Shown here piece by piece: positions 1-10,096 of a stretch of DNA of 64,000 bases (within the stretch, counting starts at the first letter, position 1; each line of letters opens with the position of its first letter). This stretch comes from Betaproteobacteria bacterium. Lineage in GTDB: Bacteria > Pseudomonadota > Gammaproteobacteria > Burkholderiales > SG8-41. Below the pieces are notes generated by a model. That model was not told where the DNA came from. It ran no database searches and worked only from the letters and a program-made list of their open reading frames with translations. The translations under genes were made by a program, and so were the position numbers. Location of the stretch: assembly GCA_025363435.1 (NCBI GenBank), contig JANYDY010000016.1, forward strand, positions 31,588-95,587, written 5' to 3'.

Positions 1-812
1 GCGAAAAACACGTCGAGATAGAGCACGCCGATGCCGGCGCCCTGCAAAATCAACCCGTACAAACGGCGGTGCGCAGTAAGCCGCCAACCCGCCGCCAGCA
101 TGGCAAACCCGCCCAATGCAACACCGGCAAGACGCACCGGCACCGGCAGTACCGCGTGGTCGTACGCATATTTGAGCAAAAAGCCAACGCCGAAAAACAG
201 TATCACCGCGCCGGCCTTGGCAACGAGGTTGCCCGCCAATAAACGCTGCCACAGCGCTGCAGCGGCTGGTGGCGCCTGCGGTTCCGTTACTGCTTCTGCA
301 GTTTGTTCGACAACAGGTCGGGTGTCCGCTGAAATTTTTTGTGCAGCAGCAGGATAAAGGTCCGCGCTTTCGGCAATCGGCAGCGTGACGGCAGGATCAC
401 CATTAAATGCCGCCCCGGTATCAACCGCTTCGCGATTTACCGCAGGCACTTCCGCCTCACTGACGCGCGCGATGTCCTCACGCATCGCCGCAACCGGGAC
501 TGCTGTTTGCCCATTTGCAGCAGGCGCCGGTTCGACTGGCGGTCGTGCATCAGCCGCAGCATCCGTGCCGGGCTGTTCGAGATGCCGCAACCGCCAGTGA
601 ATGTCTTCAAGCGACTTGTAAATGTGATCGACCTTGCGTTCAAGCGCGTCGATACGGCGCGCCTGCACGCGGTCGTCGCCTGATTGCGCAGGATGAGCCG
701 CGCGATAGGCCACACCCGCGATGATGCCAAGAATTGCACCGGCGAATGCACCGGGGCCATGACCCATCATTCCGCCAACAACCAACCCCGCCAGCAAGCC
801 AAGAAACCACAT
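1..812 (-). CDS. DUF2339-type multi-pass membrane protein, N-terminal part (runs off window start)
   Basis: Minus-strand frame from ATG at 812 reads MWFLGLLAGLVVGGMMGHGPGAFAGAILGIIAGVAYRAA...DRVQARRIDALERKVDHIYKSLEDIHWRLRHLE, then Pro/Ala-rich linker and hydrophobic GNLVAKAGAVILFFGVGFLLKYAYDH; no stop before base 1. Confidence 0.7.
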   Translation of the reverse strand, partial: MWFLGLLAGLVVGGMMGHGPGAFAGAILGIIAGVAYRAAHPAQSGDDRVQARRIDALERKVDHIYKSLEDIHWRLRHLEQPGTDAAADARPPVEPAPAANGQTAVPVAAMREDIARVSEAEVPAVNREAVDTGAAFNGDPAVTLPIAESADLYPAAAQKISADTRPVVEQTAEAVTEPQAPPAAAALWQRLLAGNLVAKAGAVILFFGVGFLLKYAYDHAVLPVPVRLAGVALGGFAMLAAGWRLTAHRRLYGLILQGAGIGVLYLDVFF

Positions 813-826
813 ATGAATCTCCCCTT

Positions 827-2710
827 CTAACGCCAATCGCCGCGCAATCCGAGCACGATCTGCTGCAGCGCCTCGGGCGTTGCCTGTTGCGGCGGCACCG
901 CGTCGCCGGCGACCAGCGCAATTCTTCTGAGCGGCATCAAGCGCGACGGATTCGACATGGCGCGTCCTTCAATGCGGCTGAAAAAACTTCCCCACAGTCC
1001 GCGCAGCGCCAGCGGCACCACCGGCACCGGCGTGCGTTCGAGGATGCGCGTAATGCCGGCGCGAAACGGATACAACTCGCCGCTATCGGTGATACGCCCC
1101 TCCGGAAATATGCCGACCAGATCGCCGTCGCGCAATGCCGCGGCGATATCTTCATAAGCCTTCTCAAGCAAAACCGGATCTTCCTTTTTCGGCGCAATCG
1201 GTATCGTTTTGCCGGTGCGAAAAATAAAACTCAGCACCGGCACGCGGAAGATCTTGTGATCCATTACAAAGCGGATCGGCCGCCGGCAGGCCGCCGCAAT
1301 GATCAGCGCATCAACAAAGCTGATGTGATTGCAGACGATGACTGCGGGCCCGTCTTCGGGAATTTTTTCGAGACCGCTCTTTTCCAGTCGATAGATCGTA
1401 TGAATCAGCAGCCAGATCAGGAAACGCATCAGGAATTCCGGCACCAGCGTATAGATATAAATTGCCACTGCGGCATTCAACAATGCAGTCGCGAGAAATA
1501 TCTGTGGAATGCTGAAACCCGCCGCGAGCAGGGCCACCGCCATCGCGGCGGATGCCACCATGAACAATGCGTTCAGAATATTGTTGCCGGCGATAATGCG
1601 CGACTGGTGGCTACGCTCCGAGCGCGTCTGGATCAAGGCATACAGCGGCACGATGTAAAAGCCGCCGAACACGCCGATCATGACCAGATCGAACAGTATT
1701 CGTACGCTGCCGGCACGGGCGAGAAACTCTCCGGCGCCGATGAGCGTGCCGCCTGCCGCTGCCGGACTGGCGAAAAAGAGATCAAGCGCAAATACCGTCA
1801 GGCCGATCGAGCCGAAAGGCACCAGACCGATCTCGACCTTGTGGCCGGACAGTCGCTCGCACAACAAAGAACCGGTGCCGACGCCGAGCGAAAACATGGT
1901 CAACAACAAGGTCGCCACGTGTTCGTTGCCGCCCAGTACGTCCTTGCAATAGTTCGGAAACTGCGCGAGCAGTGTGGCGCCGTAAAACCAGAACCACGAA
2001 ATGCCAAGCACCGACAGAAATACCGTGCGGTTCTGTTTGGTGAATTTCAGATTGGCCCAGGTCTCTGTAACCGGATTCCAGTTGATGTTGATATCCGGCG
2101 CCGCAGCCGGTGTAGCGGGAATCGCGCGACTCGCCAGATAACCCAGACAAGCAACCGCTATCACCGTAATCGAGACAAGTTCGGCAAATTGCACCTGCGC
2201 CACCAGCAGACCGCCGACGATAGTACCGATCAGAATCGCCAGAAAAGTACCCATCTCGACCATACCGTTGCCGCCGACGATTTCGTCCGCCTGCAAATGC
2301 TGCGGCAGTATCGAATATTTGACCGGCCCGAAGATAGTCGAATGCAAACCCATCAGAAACAGCGCCGACAGCAGCAAAACAAGATTGCCCTGAAAAAAAC
2401 CGACCGCACCGATCATCATGATGCAGATTTCAAACAATTTCACATAGCGGATAATGGTGACTTTTTCGTACTTGTCGGCAAGCTGGCCGGCAGTCGCCGA
2501 GAAAAGGAAAAACGGCAGGATAAAGAGTCCCGCGCACAAATTGACCAGTGTGCCGGAACTGAGCGTCGTCATCGCAGCGGCGTGGAACGCCAGCAGAATA
2601 ACCAGCGCGTTCTTGTAAACATTGTCGTTGAATGCGCCGAGAAATTGCGTGCAGAAAAACGGCAGGAAGCGCCGCTCGCGCAGCAGACAGAACTGACTTT
2701 GTCCCGACAT
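827..2710 (-). CDS. MFS transporter (LplT-like) fused to 1-acylglycerol-3-phosphate acyltransferase (PlsC) domain
   Basis: 627 aa; N-terminal 12-TM MFS; C-terminal NHISFVD (HX4D) and FPEGR acyltransferase motifs. Confidence 0.85.
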   Translation of the reverse strand: MSGQSQFCLLRERRFLPFFCTQFLGAFNDNVYKNALVILLAFHAAAMTTLSSGTLVNLCAGLFILPFFLFSATAGQLADKYEKVTIIRYVKLFEICIMMIGAVGFFQGNLVLLLSALFLMGLHSTIFGPVKYSILPQHLQADEIVGGNGMVEMGTFLAILIGTIVGGLLVAQVQFAELVSITVIAVACLGYLASRAIPATPAAAPDININWNPVTETWANLKFTKQNRTVFLSVLGISWFWFYGATLLAQFPNYCKDVLGGNEHVATLLLTMFSLGVGTGSLLCERLSGHKVEIGLVPFGSIGLTVFALDLFFASPAAAGGTLIGAGEFLARAGSVRILFDLVMIGVFGGFYIVPLYALIQTRSERSHQSRIIAGNNILNALFMVASAAMAVALLAAGFSIPQIFLATALLNAAVAIYIYTLVPEFLMRFLIWLLIHTIYRLEKSGLEKIPEDGPAVIVCNHISFVDALIIAAACRRPIRFVMDHKIFRVPVLSFIFRTGKTIPIAPKKEDPVLLEKAYEDIAAALRDGDLVGIFPEGRITDSGELYPFRAGITRILERTPVPVVPLALRGLWGSFFSRIEGRAMSNPSRLMPLRRIALVAGDAVPPQQATPEALQQIVLGLRGDWR

Positions 2711-2768
2711 TCAGCTCACCTCATGTTCCTGCAGCAATCGCCGGCCGCAGCCGGAGACGTTCAACTAA

Positions 2769-4241
2769 CTAGCGATGCGATTCGAGCAAGGCAATACCCC
2801 AACCAACACCGAAGCCGGTCAAATCCGAAGCCACCGCGCCGAGCCCGCCCTTGCAACTACTGGCCGAGAGATCGACGTGCAGCCACGGCGTGTCGGCGGT
2901 GAAACGCTTGAGAAAACGCGCTGCCAGAATATGGTCGGCATCGCCGTCGAGCGTGCATTGTTTGACGTCGGCAATTTTGCTGTCGAGCGCATCGTCGTAG
3001 TCGTCGTCGAGCGGAAACATGCAGATGCGCTCGCCGGCAACACGCCCCGCCGCAACAGCCGCAGCCGCGAGTTTGTCTGAAGTGGCAAACGCGCCGGTGT
3101 AGCGGTTGCCGAGGGCCACGTGCATGCTGCCGGTGAGTGTGGCGAAATCGACTATCAGATCGGGCTTTTTGCGCGCCGCCAGCGTCAGCGTGTCGGCCAG
3201 CACCATGCGTCCTTCCGCGTCCGTGTGCGCAATCTCGATGGTGGTGCCGTTCAGCGCGCGCACCACTTCGTTTTGGTGATAGGCGCGCGGACTGATGTCG
3301 TTGCGCGAGATTGCCATCCAGCAATCGATACTGACGGCGAGCTTCAAACGCGTGGCCGCGAGCAGTATGCCGAGCGCCACCGCCGAACCGTTCATGTCTT
3401 CATGCATGCCATACATATAACGTGCCGGTTTCAGGTTGTGCCCGCCGGTGTCGTAACAGATGCCTTTGCCGACCAGGGCAATCGTGCGTTTGGCTTTTGC
3501 ATGGCTGTAGCGCAAATGCACGATGGCGGCATCCATCGCAGTGCTGCCCTGTGCAACCGCGCAGAATGCGCCGGCGCCCATTTTGCGCAATTTGGCGAAA
3601 TCGAATTCCGCATGCTTCCATTTGTTTTCGCGCGCCAGTTCGCGCACGCGCCGGCGATATGCGCCCGGCGTCAATTCATTCGGCGGCAATGCGGTCAATT
3701 CGCGGCACAGCACATTGCCCTCGGCCTGCGCGCGCCACGCGGCGAATGCGCCAGCGTCGCGCGCGCCGTACAAATGGATTGCGCGCAACGGCTTGCGCAT
3801 GCCCTTGCTTTTGCGTTCCGGTAATGCAACGCCGTTGACTGAGGCGCAATAGACCGCCAGCCCGGCCGCGTGCGTTGCGCCGGGCGCGGCAACGATGGCG
3901 ATTTCAAGCGGATTTTCGGCAAACAGCAAATCAAGCGCGGCACGCATCGCCGCTAGCGCCTGGAACGGCGTGTGTTTCGCATCGGGCATGGTCCACGCCA
4001 CCAGCGTGCCATCGGCAAGATTGGCGCACAGCGGCTTCTTCGCCAATTCCTTCGGTTTCAGATTGCGCCGCTTGAGCAAGGCATGCAGCACCGCTTGCGG
4101 CTCACCTGTACCGGAAAGCTTATCCGAGGCCGGAAGAATTACCAGAGTGTGACGATGTTGGCGAAACGCGGCAGTTGCCGAACCCGCATGTATCTGCAAT
4201 CTGGCAAGCATGAATGTCCTTTGTGTACCGCGACCGGGCAA
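2769..4241 (-). CDS. Leucyl aminopeptidase family (M17) peptidase
   Basis: 490 aa; [15 protein letters not shown] and [14 protein letters not shown] motifs. Confidence 0.88.
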   Translation of the reverse strand: MPGRGTQRTFMLARLQIHAGSATAAFRQHRHTLVILPASDKLSGTGEPQAVLHALLKRRNLKPKELAKKPLCANLADGTLVAWTMPDAKHTPFQALAAMRAALDLLFAENPLEIAIVAAPGATHAAGLAVYCASVNGVALPERKSKGMRKPLRAIHLYGARDAGAFAAWRAQAEGNVLCRELTALPPNELTPGAYRRRVRELARENKWKHAEFDFAKLRKMGAGAFCAVAQGSTAMDAAIVHLRYSHAKAKRTIALVGKGICYDTGGHNLKPARYMYGMHEDMNGSAVALGILLAATRLKLAVSIDCWMAISRNDISPRAYHQNEVVRALNGTTIEIAHTDAEGRMVLADTLTLAARKKPDLIVDFATLTGSMHVALGNRYTGAFATSDKLAAAAVAAGRVAGERICMFPLDDDYDDALDSKIADVKQCTLDGDADHILAARFLKRFTADTPWLHVDLSASSCKGGLGAVASDLTGFGVGWGIALLESHR

Positions 4242-4295
4242 ATTATAATCGCTAATCGTCTCTCACCATTACTCCGGGCTCTCAATTCCGCAGCT

Positions 4296-5090
4296 ATGCG
4301 CGCCTACCTCGATTTGATGAAACACGTGCTCGAACACGGCGCCCGCAAGAGCGACCGCACCGGCACTGGCACGCTCAGCGTGTTCGGCGCGCAGCTGCGT
4401 TTTGACCTCGCCGCCGGCTTTCCGCTGCTGACGACCAAAAAGGTGCATCTGAAGTCGATCATTCACGAACTGCTGTGGTTCCTCAAAGGCGACACCAATA
4501 CGCGTTACCTGAAAGAAAACGGCGTCACCATCTGGGACGAATGGGCCGATGCGAACGGCGACCTCGGCCCCGTCTACGGTTATCAGTGGCGTTCGTGGCC
4601 ACGCCCCGACGGCGGCCATATCGACCAGATCAGCCAGGTGCTAGAACAGATCCGCAAAACGCCGGATTCGCGTCGCATGATCGTCTCGGCGTGGAACGTC
4701 GGCGATCTCGACCGCATGAAGCTGATGCCCTGCCATGCCTTCTTCCAGTTCTACGTCGCTGACGGCAAACTGTCCTGCCAGTTGTATCAACGCAGCGCCG
4801 ACTTTTTTCTCGGCGTGCCGTTCAACATCGCGTCGTACGCGCTGCTCACCATGATGATTGCGCAGGTCTGCGGCCTCAAGCCCGGCGACTTCGTGCACAC
4901 TTTCGGCGACACCCATTTGTATCTGAATCACCTCGAACAGACGCGTGAGCAATTATCGCGCGCGCCGCGCGCGCTGCCGGCAATGCGTCTGAATCCATCG
5001 GTGAAAAATCTGTTCGACTTCAAATACGAAGACTTCACACTCGAAGGCTACGACCCGCATCCCGCGATCAAAGCAGCGGTCGCGGTCTGA
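4296..5090 (+). CDS. thyA: Thymidylate synthase
   Basis: 264 aa from ATG 4296; [54 protein letters not shown]-terminal AVAV. Confidence 0.96.
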   Translation: MRAYLDLMKHVLEHGARKSDRTGTGTLSVFGAQLRFDLAAGFPLLTTKKVHLKSIIHELLWFLKGDTNTRYLKENGVTIWDEWADANGDLGPVYGYQWRSWPRPDGGHIDQISQVLEQIRKTPDSRRMIVSAWNVGDLDRMKLMPCHAFFQFYVADGKLSCQLYQRSADFFLGVPFNIASYALLTMMIAQVCGLKPGDFVHTFGDTHLYLNHLEQTREQLSRAPRALPAMRLNPSVKNLFDFKYEDFTLEGYDPHPAIKAAVAV

Positions 5091-5107
5091 TTTCGCCGAC
5101 GCCCGCA

Positions 5108-5626
5108 ATGGCTGACAGCAATTCACGCATTTCGATCATTGTCGCCATGGCGCGCAACCGCGTGATCGGCGCCGCCAACAAGATACCGTGGCATCTGCCG
5201 GCCGAACTCAAGCTGTTCAAAACCATTACGATGGGCCATCACATCTTGATGGGACGCAACACCTGGGAATCGATCGGTCGCCTGCTGCCGGGGCGCACCA
5301 GCGTGATCGTCACGCGCCAGCCTGATTACCGCGTTGAAGGCGCAATCATGGCGACTTCGATTCAAGCAGCACTCGCCGCGTGCAAAGGTGACGACGAAAT
5401 TTTTATCATCGGCGGTGCCCAGCTTTATGCGGCGGCAATGCCGTACGCAAACCGGCTTTATCTGACGGTAGTCGATGCCGACGTCGCCGGCGACGCACAC
5501 ATGCCTGAATTCAATCTCGATACATGGCGCAAATGTTCGGCGCAGTCTTTCACCGTCGACGACAAAAACCCGTATCATTATGTGCAGACGGTTTACGAAA
5601 AGGCATCCCGCCATTCCGATGCGTAA
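5108..5626 (+). CDS. folA: Dihydrofolate reductase
   Basis: 172 aa; ISIIVAMARNRVIGAANKIPWHLPAELKLFK..MGRNTWESIGRLLPGR. Confidence 0.95.
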   Translation: MADSNSRISIIVAMARNRVIGAANKIPWHLPAELKLFKTITMGHHILMGRNTWESIGRLLPGRTSVIVTRQPDYRVEGAIMATSIQAALAACKGDDEIFIIGGAQLYAAAMPYANRLYLTVVDADVAGDAHMPEFNLDTWRKCSAQSFTVDDKNPYHYVQTVYEKASRHSDA

Positions 5627-6287
5627 TCTGCGCGCCATAATCGTTGCGATCGCTTGCGCCGCAGGCCTCACCGGCACCGCGTCGGCGCAGGTCAATATTC
5701 CTCTCAACGATTTGAAAATCCGCGCCGAGGCCGGCGACAGGACAGCGACGCGTCAGCTGGCTGAAGCCTATTATCTCGGCAAGGGCGTCGAGCAGGATTT
5801 CAAACTCGCCTCGCAATGGTACGAGAAGCTGGCCAAACAGGGCGATGTGCGCGCGCAAACCAGCCTCGGCCTGATGTTCGCGCGCGGTTACGGCGTGGAA
5901 AAAAATATCGATCTGGCTCTTAAGTGGTGGAAACTCGCCGCAATCCAGAACGACCCCGGCGCGCAATTCAATCTCGGCACGCTGTATTTCGAAGGCAAAA
6001 ATATCGAACGCAATTACAGCGAGGCGGCGCGCTGGTACCTGCAAGCGGCGATGCGCGGCCACCTGCCGGCGCAATTCAATCTGGGCATGATGTACTGGGA
6101 CGGCAAAGGCGTCGAAAAAGATCCGCGCCGCGCCTATTACTGGCTCTCGGTCGCCGCCGAACAGGGCGACGACGAAGCGCCGGGCCAGTTAAAACGCATC
6201 GCAGCTGACATGAGTCCGGAAGACGTCAAGGAAGCCGACAGCAAGGCAAAAGAATGGATGAAAACGGCGAAGAAAATGTGGCGTTAG
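5619..6287 (+). CDS. Sel1-like repeat (TPR-like) secreted protein
   Basis: Start MRNLRAIIVAIACAAGLTGTASAQ (signal peptide), repeats AEAYYLGKGVEQDFKLASQWYEKLAKQGDVRAQTSLGLMFARGYG; overlaps folA end. Confidence 0.85.
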   Translation: MRNLRAIIVAIACAAGLTGTASAQVNIPLNDLKIRAEAGDRTATRQLAEAYYLGKGVEQDFKLASQWYEKLAKQGDVRAQTSLGLMFARGYGVEKNIDLALKWWKLAAIQNDPGAQFNLGTLYFEGKNIERNYSEAARWYLQAAMRGHLPAQFNLGMMYWDGKGVEKDPRRAYYWLSVAAEQGDDEAPGQLKRIAADMSPEDVKEADSKAKEWMKTAKKMWR

Positions 6288-6303
6288 ATTTGCAACCTGA
6301 CGT

Positions 6304-7647
6304 TCAGTCCTTGCATTCCGAAACAAAATCCTCGAATTTGTAATTTCCGCTGCGCCCAATTTCTCCGACGCGCTCCACCGTCATTCTGAACGGATGACCC
6401 AGGCAGCCCTGCAGGACTTCGATCAACTGCGACGCTTCATCCGCCGACAAATCGCGCGGCGCGACGATGCGCACGTGCATCTCCAGCAGCGTTTTCTGCA
6501 CGATCTGCAACTGCCGGATGACCGGCACCGCGCTCGACCACTTATCGATCGGAAAACTCGGCCAGTGACGCCGGCCGTCGGGCAGCCTGAGAATATTGCG
6601 CTCGCGGCCGATAACACGCCGTATCGCCGGCAGACCACGTCCGCACGGACAGGCCGCTCCGGCCTCCGCATAGTCACCCAAGTCGTAACGAAAAAGCGGC
6701 ATCGCGAAATTGTGCAGTGTCGTTACGACAACGCGGCCGATCTGCCCTGCCTCGCACGGCCTGCCGTCTTCACCAAGAATTTCGGTGATCAGATTTTCGG
6801 CTTGCAGGTGATAGTTATCGCTGTCGGGGCACTGCAAGGCGATGTATCCGACCTCTTCCGCAGTATATAAATCTGCAATATCGACATTCCAGGCGTCGCG
6901 CACCGACTGGCGCGCGCGCTCATCGACAGGCCCGCCAAAACTGCGCGTCTGCAGCAAACCCGGCAAACGCAAGCCGCGTTCCAGCGCGCGTTCCGCCAGC
7001 CAGCGCAGATTGGTCGCATTGCTGATCAGGTATTGCGGCGCCTGCCGTTCGAGCCAGTCAAGCTGGTCGTCGATATCGGTGCGCAAATTGAGCAGCGCAC
7101 AGGGCCCTGTTTGCAACACACTGTCGGTTGCCGGCCCCCAGCCCGGCGTCTCGCCGTTCTCGACCTTGAGACGGATCGCCGCGAGCTTCCCGGAGAAATC
7201 GCGCCGGTGCCAGAAATGTTCGCGCAGGGTAAACGCGCGCCAGAAAAAATCCGTCAGCCCCGTTCCATAATAAGTCACCGGTATGCCGGTCGAACCGGAG
7301 GTGCCGCCACGAGTCACCGTGCCGTGTTCCGGAGGAACCGCCGGACTCAGCAATTCACTGCGGGACGTCAGCATATCCTCGCGACGCAGCAACGGCAACA
7401 ATCTGAAAGCGTCAAAATCCGGCGTAGTCGCTGGATCAAAACCCGCCGCATCGAAACGCCGGCGCCAGAACGGTATGGTTTCACGCGCATGCGCAAGCAC
7501 CGTATGCAACTGCCGCAATTGCCATTGCGCAAGCTGCGCAACACTCCACCACTGCGACATTTCCAGTTGAAACTGCAGCGCCAGCGCTGCGGCGGCGACA
7601 TTGCCAGGCAGCGCCGGCCAAACCATGGCGGCATCGGCTGATCGCAT
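6304..7647 (-). CDS. Phenylacetate-CoA ligase/CapK-like adenylate-forming enzyme (paralog A)
   Basis: Probable start MRSADAAMVWPALPG within 528-aa ORF; GGTSGSTGIPV, EEVGYIALQCP, CPCGRGLP motifs. Confidence 0.8.
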   Translation of the reverse strand: MRSADAAMVWPALPGNVAAAALALQFQLEMSQWWSVAQLAQWQLRQLHTVLAHARETIPFWRRRFDAAGFDPATTPDFDAFRLLPLLRREDMLTSRSELLSPAVPPEHGTVTRGGTSGSTGIPVTYYGTGLTDFFWRAFTLREHFWHRRDFSGKLAAIRLKVENGETPGWGPATDSVLQTGPCALLNLRTDIDDQLDWLERQAPQYLISNATNLRWLAERALERGLRLPGLLQTRSFGGPVDERARQSVRDAWNVDIADLYTAEEVGYIALQCPDSDNYHLQAENLITEILGEDGRPCEAGQIGRVVVTTLHNFAMPLFRYDLGDYAEAGAACPCGRGLPAIRRVIGRERNILRLPDGRRHWPSFPIDKWSSAVPVIRQLQIVQKTLLEMHVRIVAPRDLSADEASQLIEVLQGCLGHPFRMTVERVGEIGRSGNYKFEDFVSECKD

Positions 7648-7695
7648 TCGATTAAATATATCCGTCACGATGCCGGCAACCGTGTTTGTCCTGTC

Positions 7696-8655
7696 ATGGT
7701 CAGCAGTCAATACTACATTCTCGACCGGGTAGCCGTTCAAGGCTATCATAACGATCCGCGTTTTCCACGGCCTTCCCGTTTGAAAAAAATCGACGAACTG
7801 CTGAATATCAGCGCCCCGCTGGCATGGCAATTCGCACAACAGCTCTGTCGCAGGGATACGGCGACGGAGTCCGGCTGCGCGTGGACCCATGGCATCTGGC
7901 AGTACCTGAGATTGATGGGATTGGTCGGTTCAATTGAATATCGCGCCGATTTTTACCGGCAGGCCCTGACGGCAGTCTCGGGCTCCGGCGGCACGCCGCG
8001 GATACTGGTTTCCGGAACAGCCGATTGCGCCATGCTTGCCCACGTGCTCGCGGCATTCCGCGAACGCGGGATTGAACCGGACATCACCGTGGTCGATTTG
8101 TGTGGCACGCCGCTGGCGATGAATCACTGGTACGCGGGGCACGCCGGTTGCAAAATCGAGACAATACGCTGCGACATACTTGCCTATTCGACCGACACAG
8201 CCTTTGATGCCATCTGCACCGATGCATTTATCGGCAGGTTCGCACCACCCAGCCGCCCCGCATTGATTGCAAAGTGGCACGAACTTCTGCGCCCCGGCGG
8301 CTTGTTAATTACCTACAACCGGCTGCGACCGCCAAGCGCGGGGGAGCGCGTCGGTTTTACGCCCGCGCAAGCACGGGTATTTCGCGAAACGGTGTTGAGC
8401 GCTGCACTGACTATGCGTGAGGTGATCGATATTGATCCGCAACAACTGGCGGAATGCGCTGAAATCTATGCACGCCGGCACGTGACCTATTCAGTGCACT
8501 CGGCGCAGGAAATTCAAACACTGTGTGAAAACGCGGGTTTCAAGACGGAACAACTCGCGACAATAACTGCGAGCGCAACTGATGGACGCGGCGTCAGCGG
8601 ACCATCGATGCACGAAGGCGCTGATTATTTGAGTATCGTCGCCAGGCGCACTTGA
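7696..8655 (+). CDS. Class I SAM-dependent methyltransferase
   Basis: 319 aa; ILVSGTADCAMLAHVL glycine-rich-like motif, ITVVDLCGTPLAMN, LLRPGGLLITYNRL. Confidence 0.7.
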   Translation: MVSSQYYILDRVAVQGYHNDPRFPRPSRLKKIDELLNISAPLAWQFAQQLCRRDTATESGCAWTHGIWQYLRLMGLVGSIEYRADFYRQALTAVSGSGGTPRILVSGTADCAMLAHVLAAFRERGIEPDITVVDLCGTPLAMNHWYAGHAGCKIETIRCDILAYSTDTAFDAICTDAFIGRFAPPSRPALIAKWHELLRPGGLLITYNRLRPPSAGERVGFTPAQARVFRETVLSAALTMREVIDIDPQQLAECAEIYARRHVTYSVHSAQEIQTLCENAGFKTEQLATITASATDGRGVSGPSMHEGADYLSIVARRT

Positions 8656-8661
8656 CCGGTA

Positions 8662-10056
8662 TCACAAACGGGAATTCGCCACTTCGGATATAAAATCCTC
8701 GAATTTTCCGCCGGCACTGCGGTCAATGCGTTCGCAGTACACCAGATTCAACTTTAGCGGCACCGGCAATCTCGACAGTATCAGCTTGCGCACGCGATCT
8801 TCCTGCTCAAGCGTAAGCGGTGCCGCAACAACGAGCCGCACCTCGACCAGATCGAAGGTTTTTTGTACCACTTGATATTGCCGGACCGGCGCCGCTTCGG
8901 CGATTGCACGCGAACCTAGCGCCGGCCAGAAGCGCCGGCCGTCGGCGGTAACCAGCATATTGCGCACGCGGCCGATGATCCGCTGCAAGACCGGCAAGCC
9001 GCGACCGCAGGCGCAGGGTTGGCCGACCTCCGCATAGTCGCCAACGTCGTAACGAATCAGCGGCATGGCAAAGTTGTGCAGATCAGTGACGACCACACGA
9101 CCGGTTTCGCCCGGCGTGCAGAGGCGACCTGCATCGTCGAGAATTTCAACCACAACGCCTTCGGCCTGCACGTGATAGTGCGACTGCCCCGGACATTGCA
9201 GCGCGATATAGCCGACCTCGGTACTCGAATAAGCGTCGGTCACGCGCACATTCCAGGCCTGCCGGCACAGTTCACGCGTTTCGGCGTCGAGCAATTCGCC
9301 GTAGGTGCGCACCTCCTGCAGCCGCGGCATTCGTATACCGCGCGCGATTGTCAGCCGCGCCAGTTCCGCCGCCATCGACGGGTGCGTAATCAGATAATCA
9401 GGTTCTTCCTTCAGCAGCCAGTCGATCTGGCTTGCCGCATCCTCTTCAATGCCGCGCACTGCAGAAGGACCGGTAGCGACGATATCGTCCGTTGCACTGC
9501 CCCAGCCGTCGAAATTACCCGGCGTGACGCCCTGCCGTATGCCGGCCAGTTTGCCGGCGAGATTGCGTTTGTTCCAAACGTGATCACGCAAGGCAAACGC
9601 GTTCCACATCACGCCGCAGACCTGCGTTTTCAAAATAGTCACCGGCGAGCCGGTCGAACCCGAGGTGCGCGACGCCTGCGGTACCCCGTGCGACGGCGGC
9701 GGCGCCGCGCTCTTTAAAGCTTCAAATTGATCCTGCAGATCGCGGCGCGTCAGCAAGGGCAAGGCGGCAAACTGTGCGGCGCCCAGCTTCGCTGCCGGGT
9801 CATATACATCCTGCCAGCGTTGCCGGTAAAACGGCACCGCGGCAAAAGCATGTGCGGTTAGAAGGCTGAGTTGAGTGAACTGCAGCTCACGCAAACGTTC
9901 GGCGGAAAGCCGTTCGCTCTGCAAAAACTGGAACTGCATCGCCAGCGCAAGATTGGCAGCGGGGCTGCCGATCGCCGGCCAGTCGGCGCCGCGCAGCGCG
10001 CTCAGGTACTGCCAGGCCGGCGCCGGCCCTGAACTAGCCGCGACTGTCGCGTTCAT
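8662..10056 (-). CDS. Phenylacetate-CoA ligase/CapK-like adenylate-forming enzyme (paralog B)
   Basis: 464 aa; RTSGSTGSPVTIL, STEVGYIALQCPGQ, CACGRGLP; extensive similarity to 6304..7647. Confidence 0.82.
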   Translation of the reverse strand: MNATVAASSGPAPAWQYLSALRGADWPAIGSPAANLALAMQFQFLQSERLSAERLRELQFTQLSLLTAHAFAAVPFYRQRWQDVYDPAAKLGAAQFAALPLLTRRDLQDQFEALKSAAPPPSHGVPQASRTSGSTGSPVTILKTQVCGVMWNAFALRDHVWNKRNLAGKLAGIRQGVTPGNFDGWGSATDDIVATGPSAVRGIEEDAASQIDWLLKEEPDYLITHPSMAAELARLTIARGIRMPRLQEVRTYGELLDAETRELCRQAWNVRVTDAYSSTEVGYIALQCPGQSHYHVQAEGVVVEILDDAGRLCTPGETGRVVVTDLHNFAMPLIRYDVGDYAEVGQPCACGRGLPVLQRIIGRVRNMLVTADGRRFWPALGSRAIAEAAPVRQYQVVQKTFDLVEVRLVVAAPLTLEQEDRVRKLILSRLPVPLKLNLVYCERIDRSAGGKFEDFISEVANSRL

Positions 10057-10096
10057 GCGCCGGCAACCGCGTCAAAACAAATGCCGGCCGCCCCTG

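Noticed and set aside
734-2902. 722-aa plus-strand ORF opposite the MFS/acyltransferase gene
   Set aside because: Composition is Arg/Gln/His-rich with no domain; antisense shadow of a convincing coding frame in GC-rich DNA
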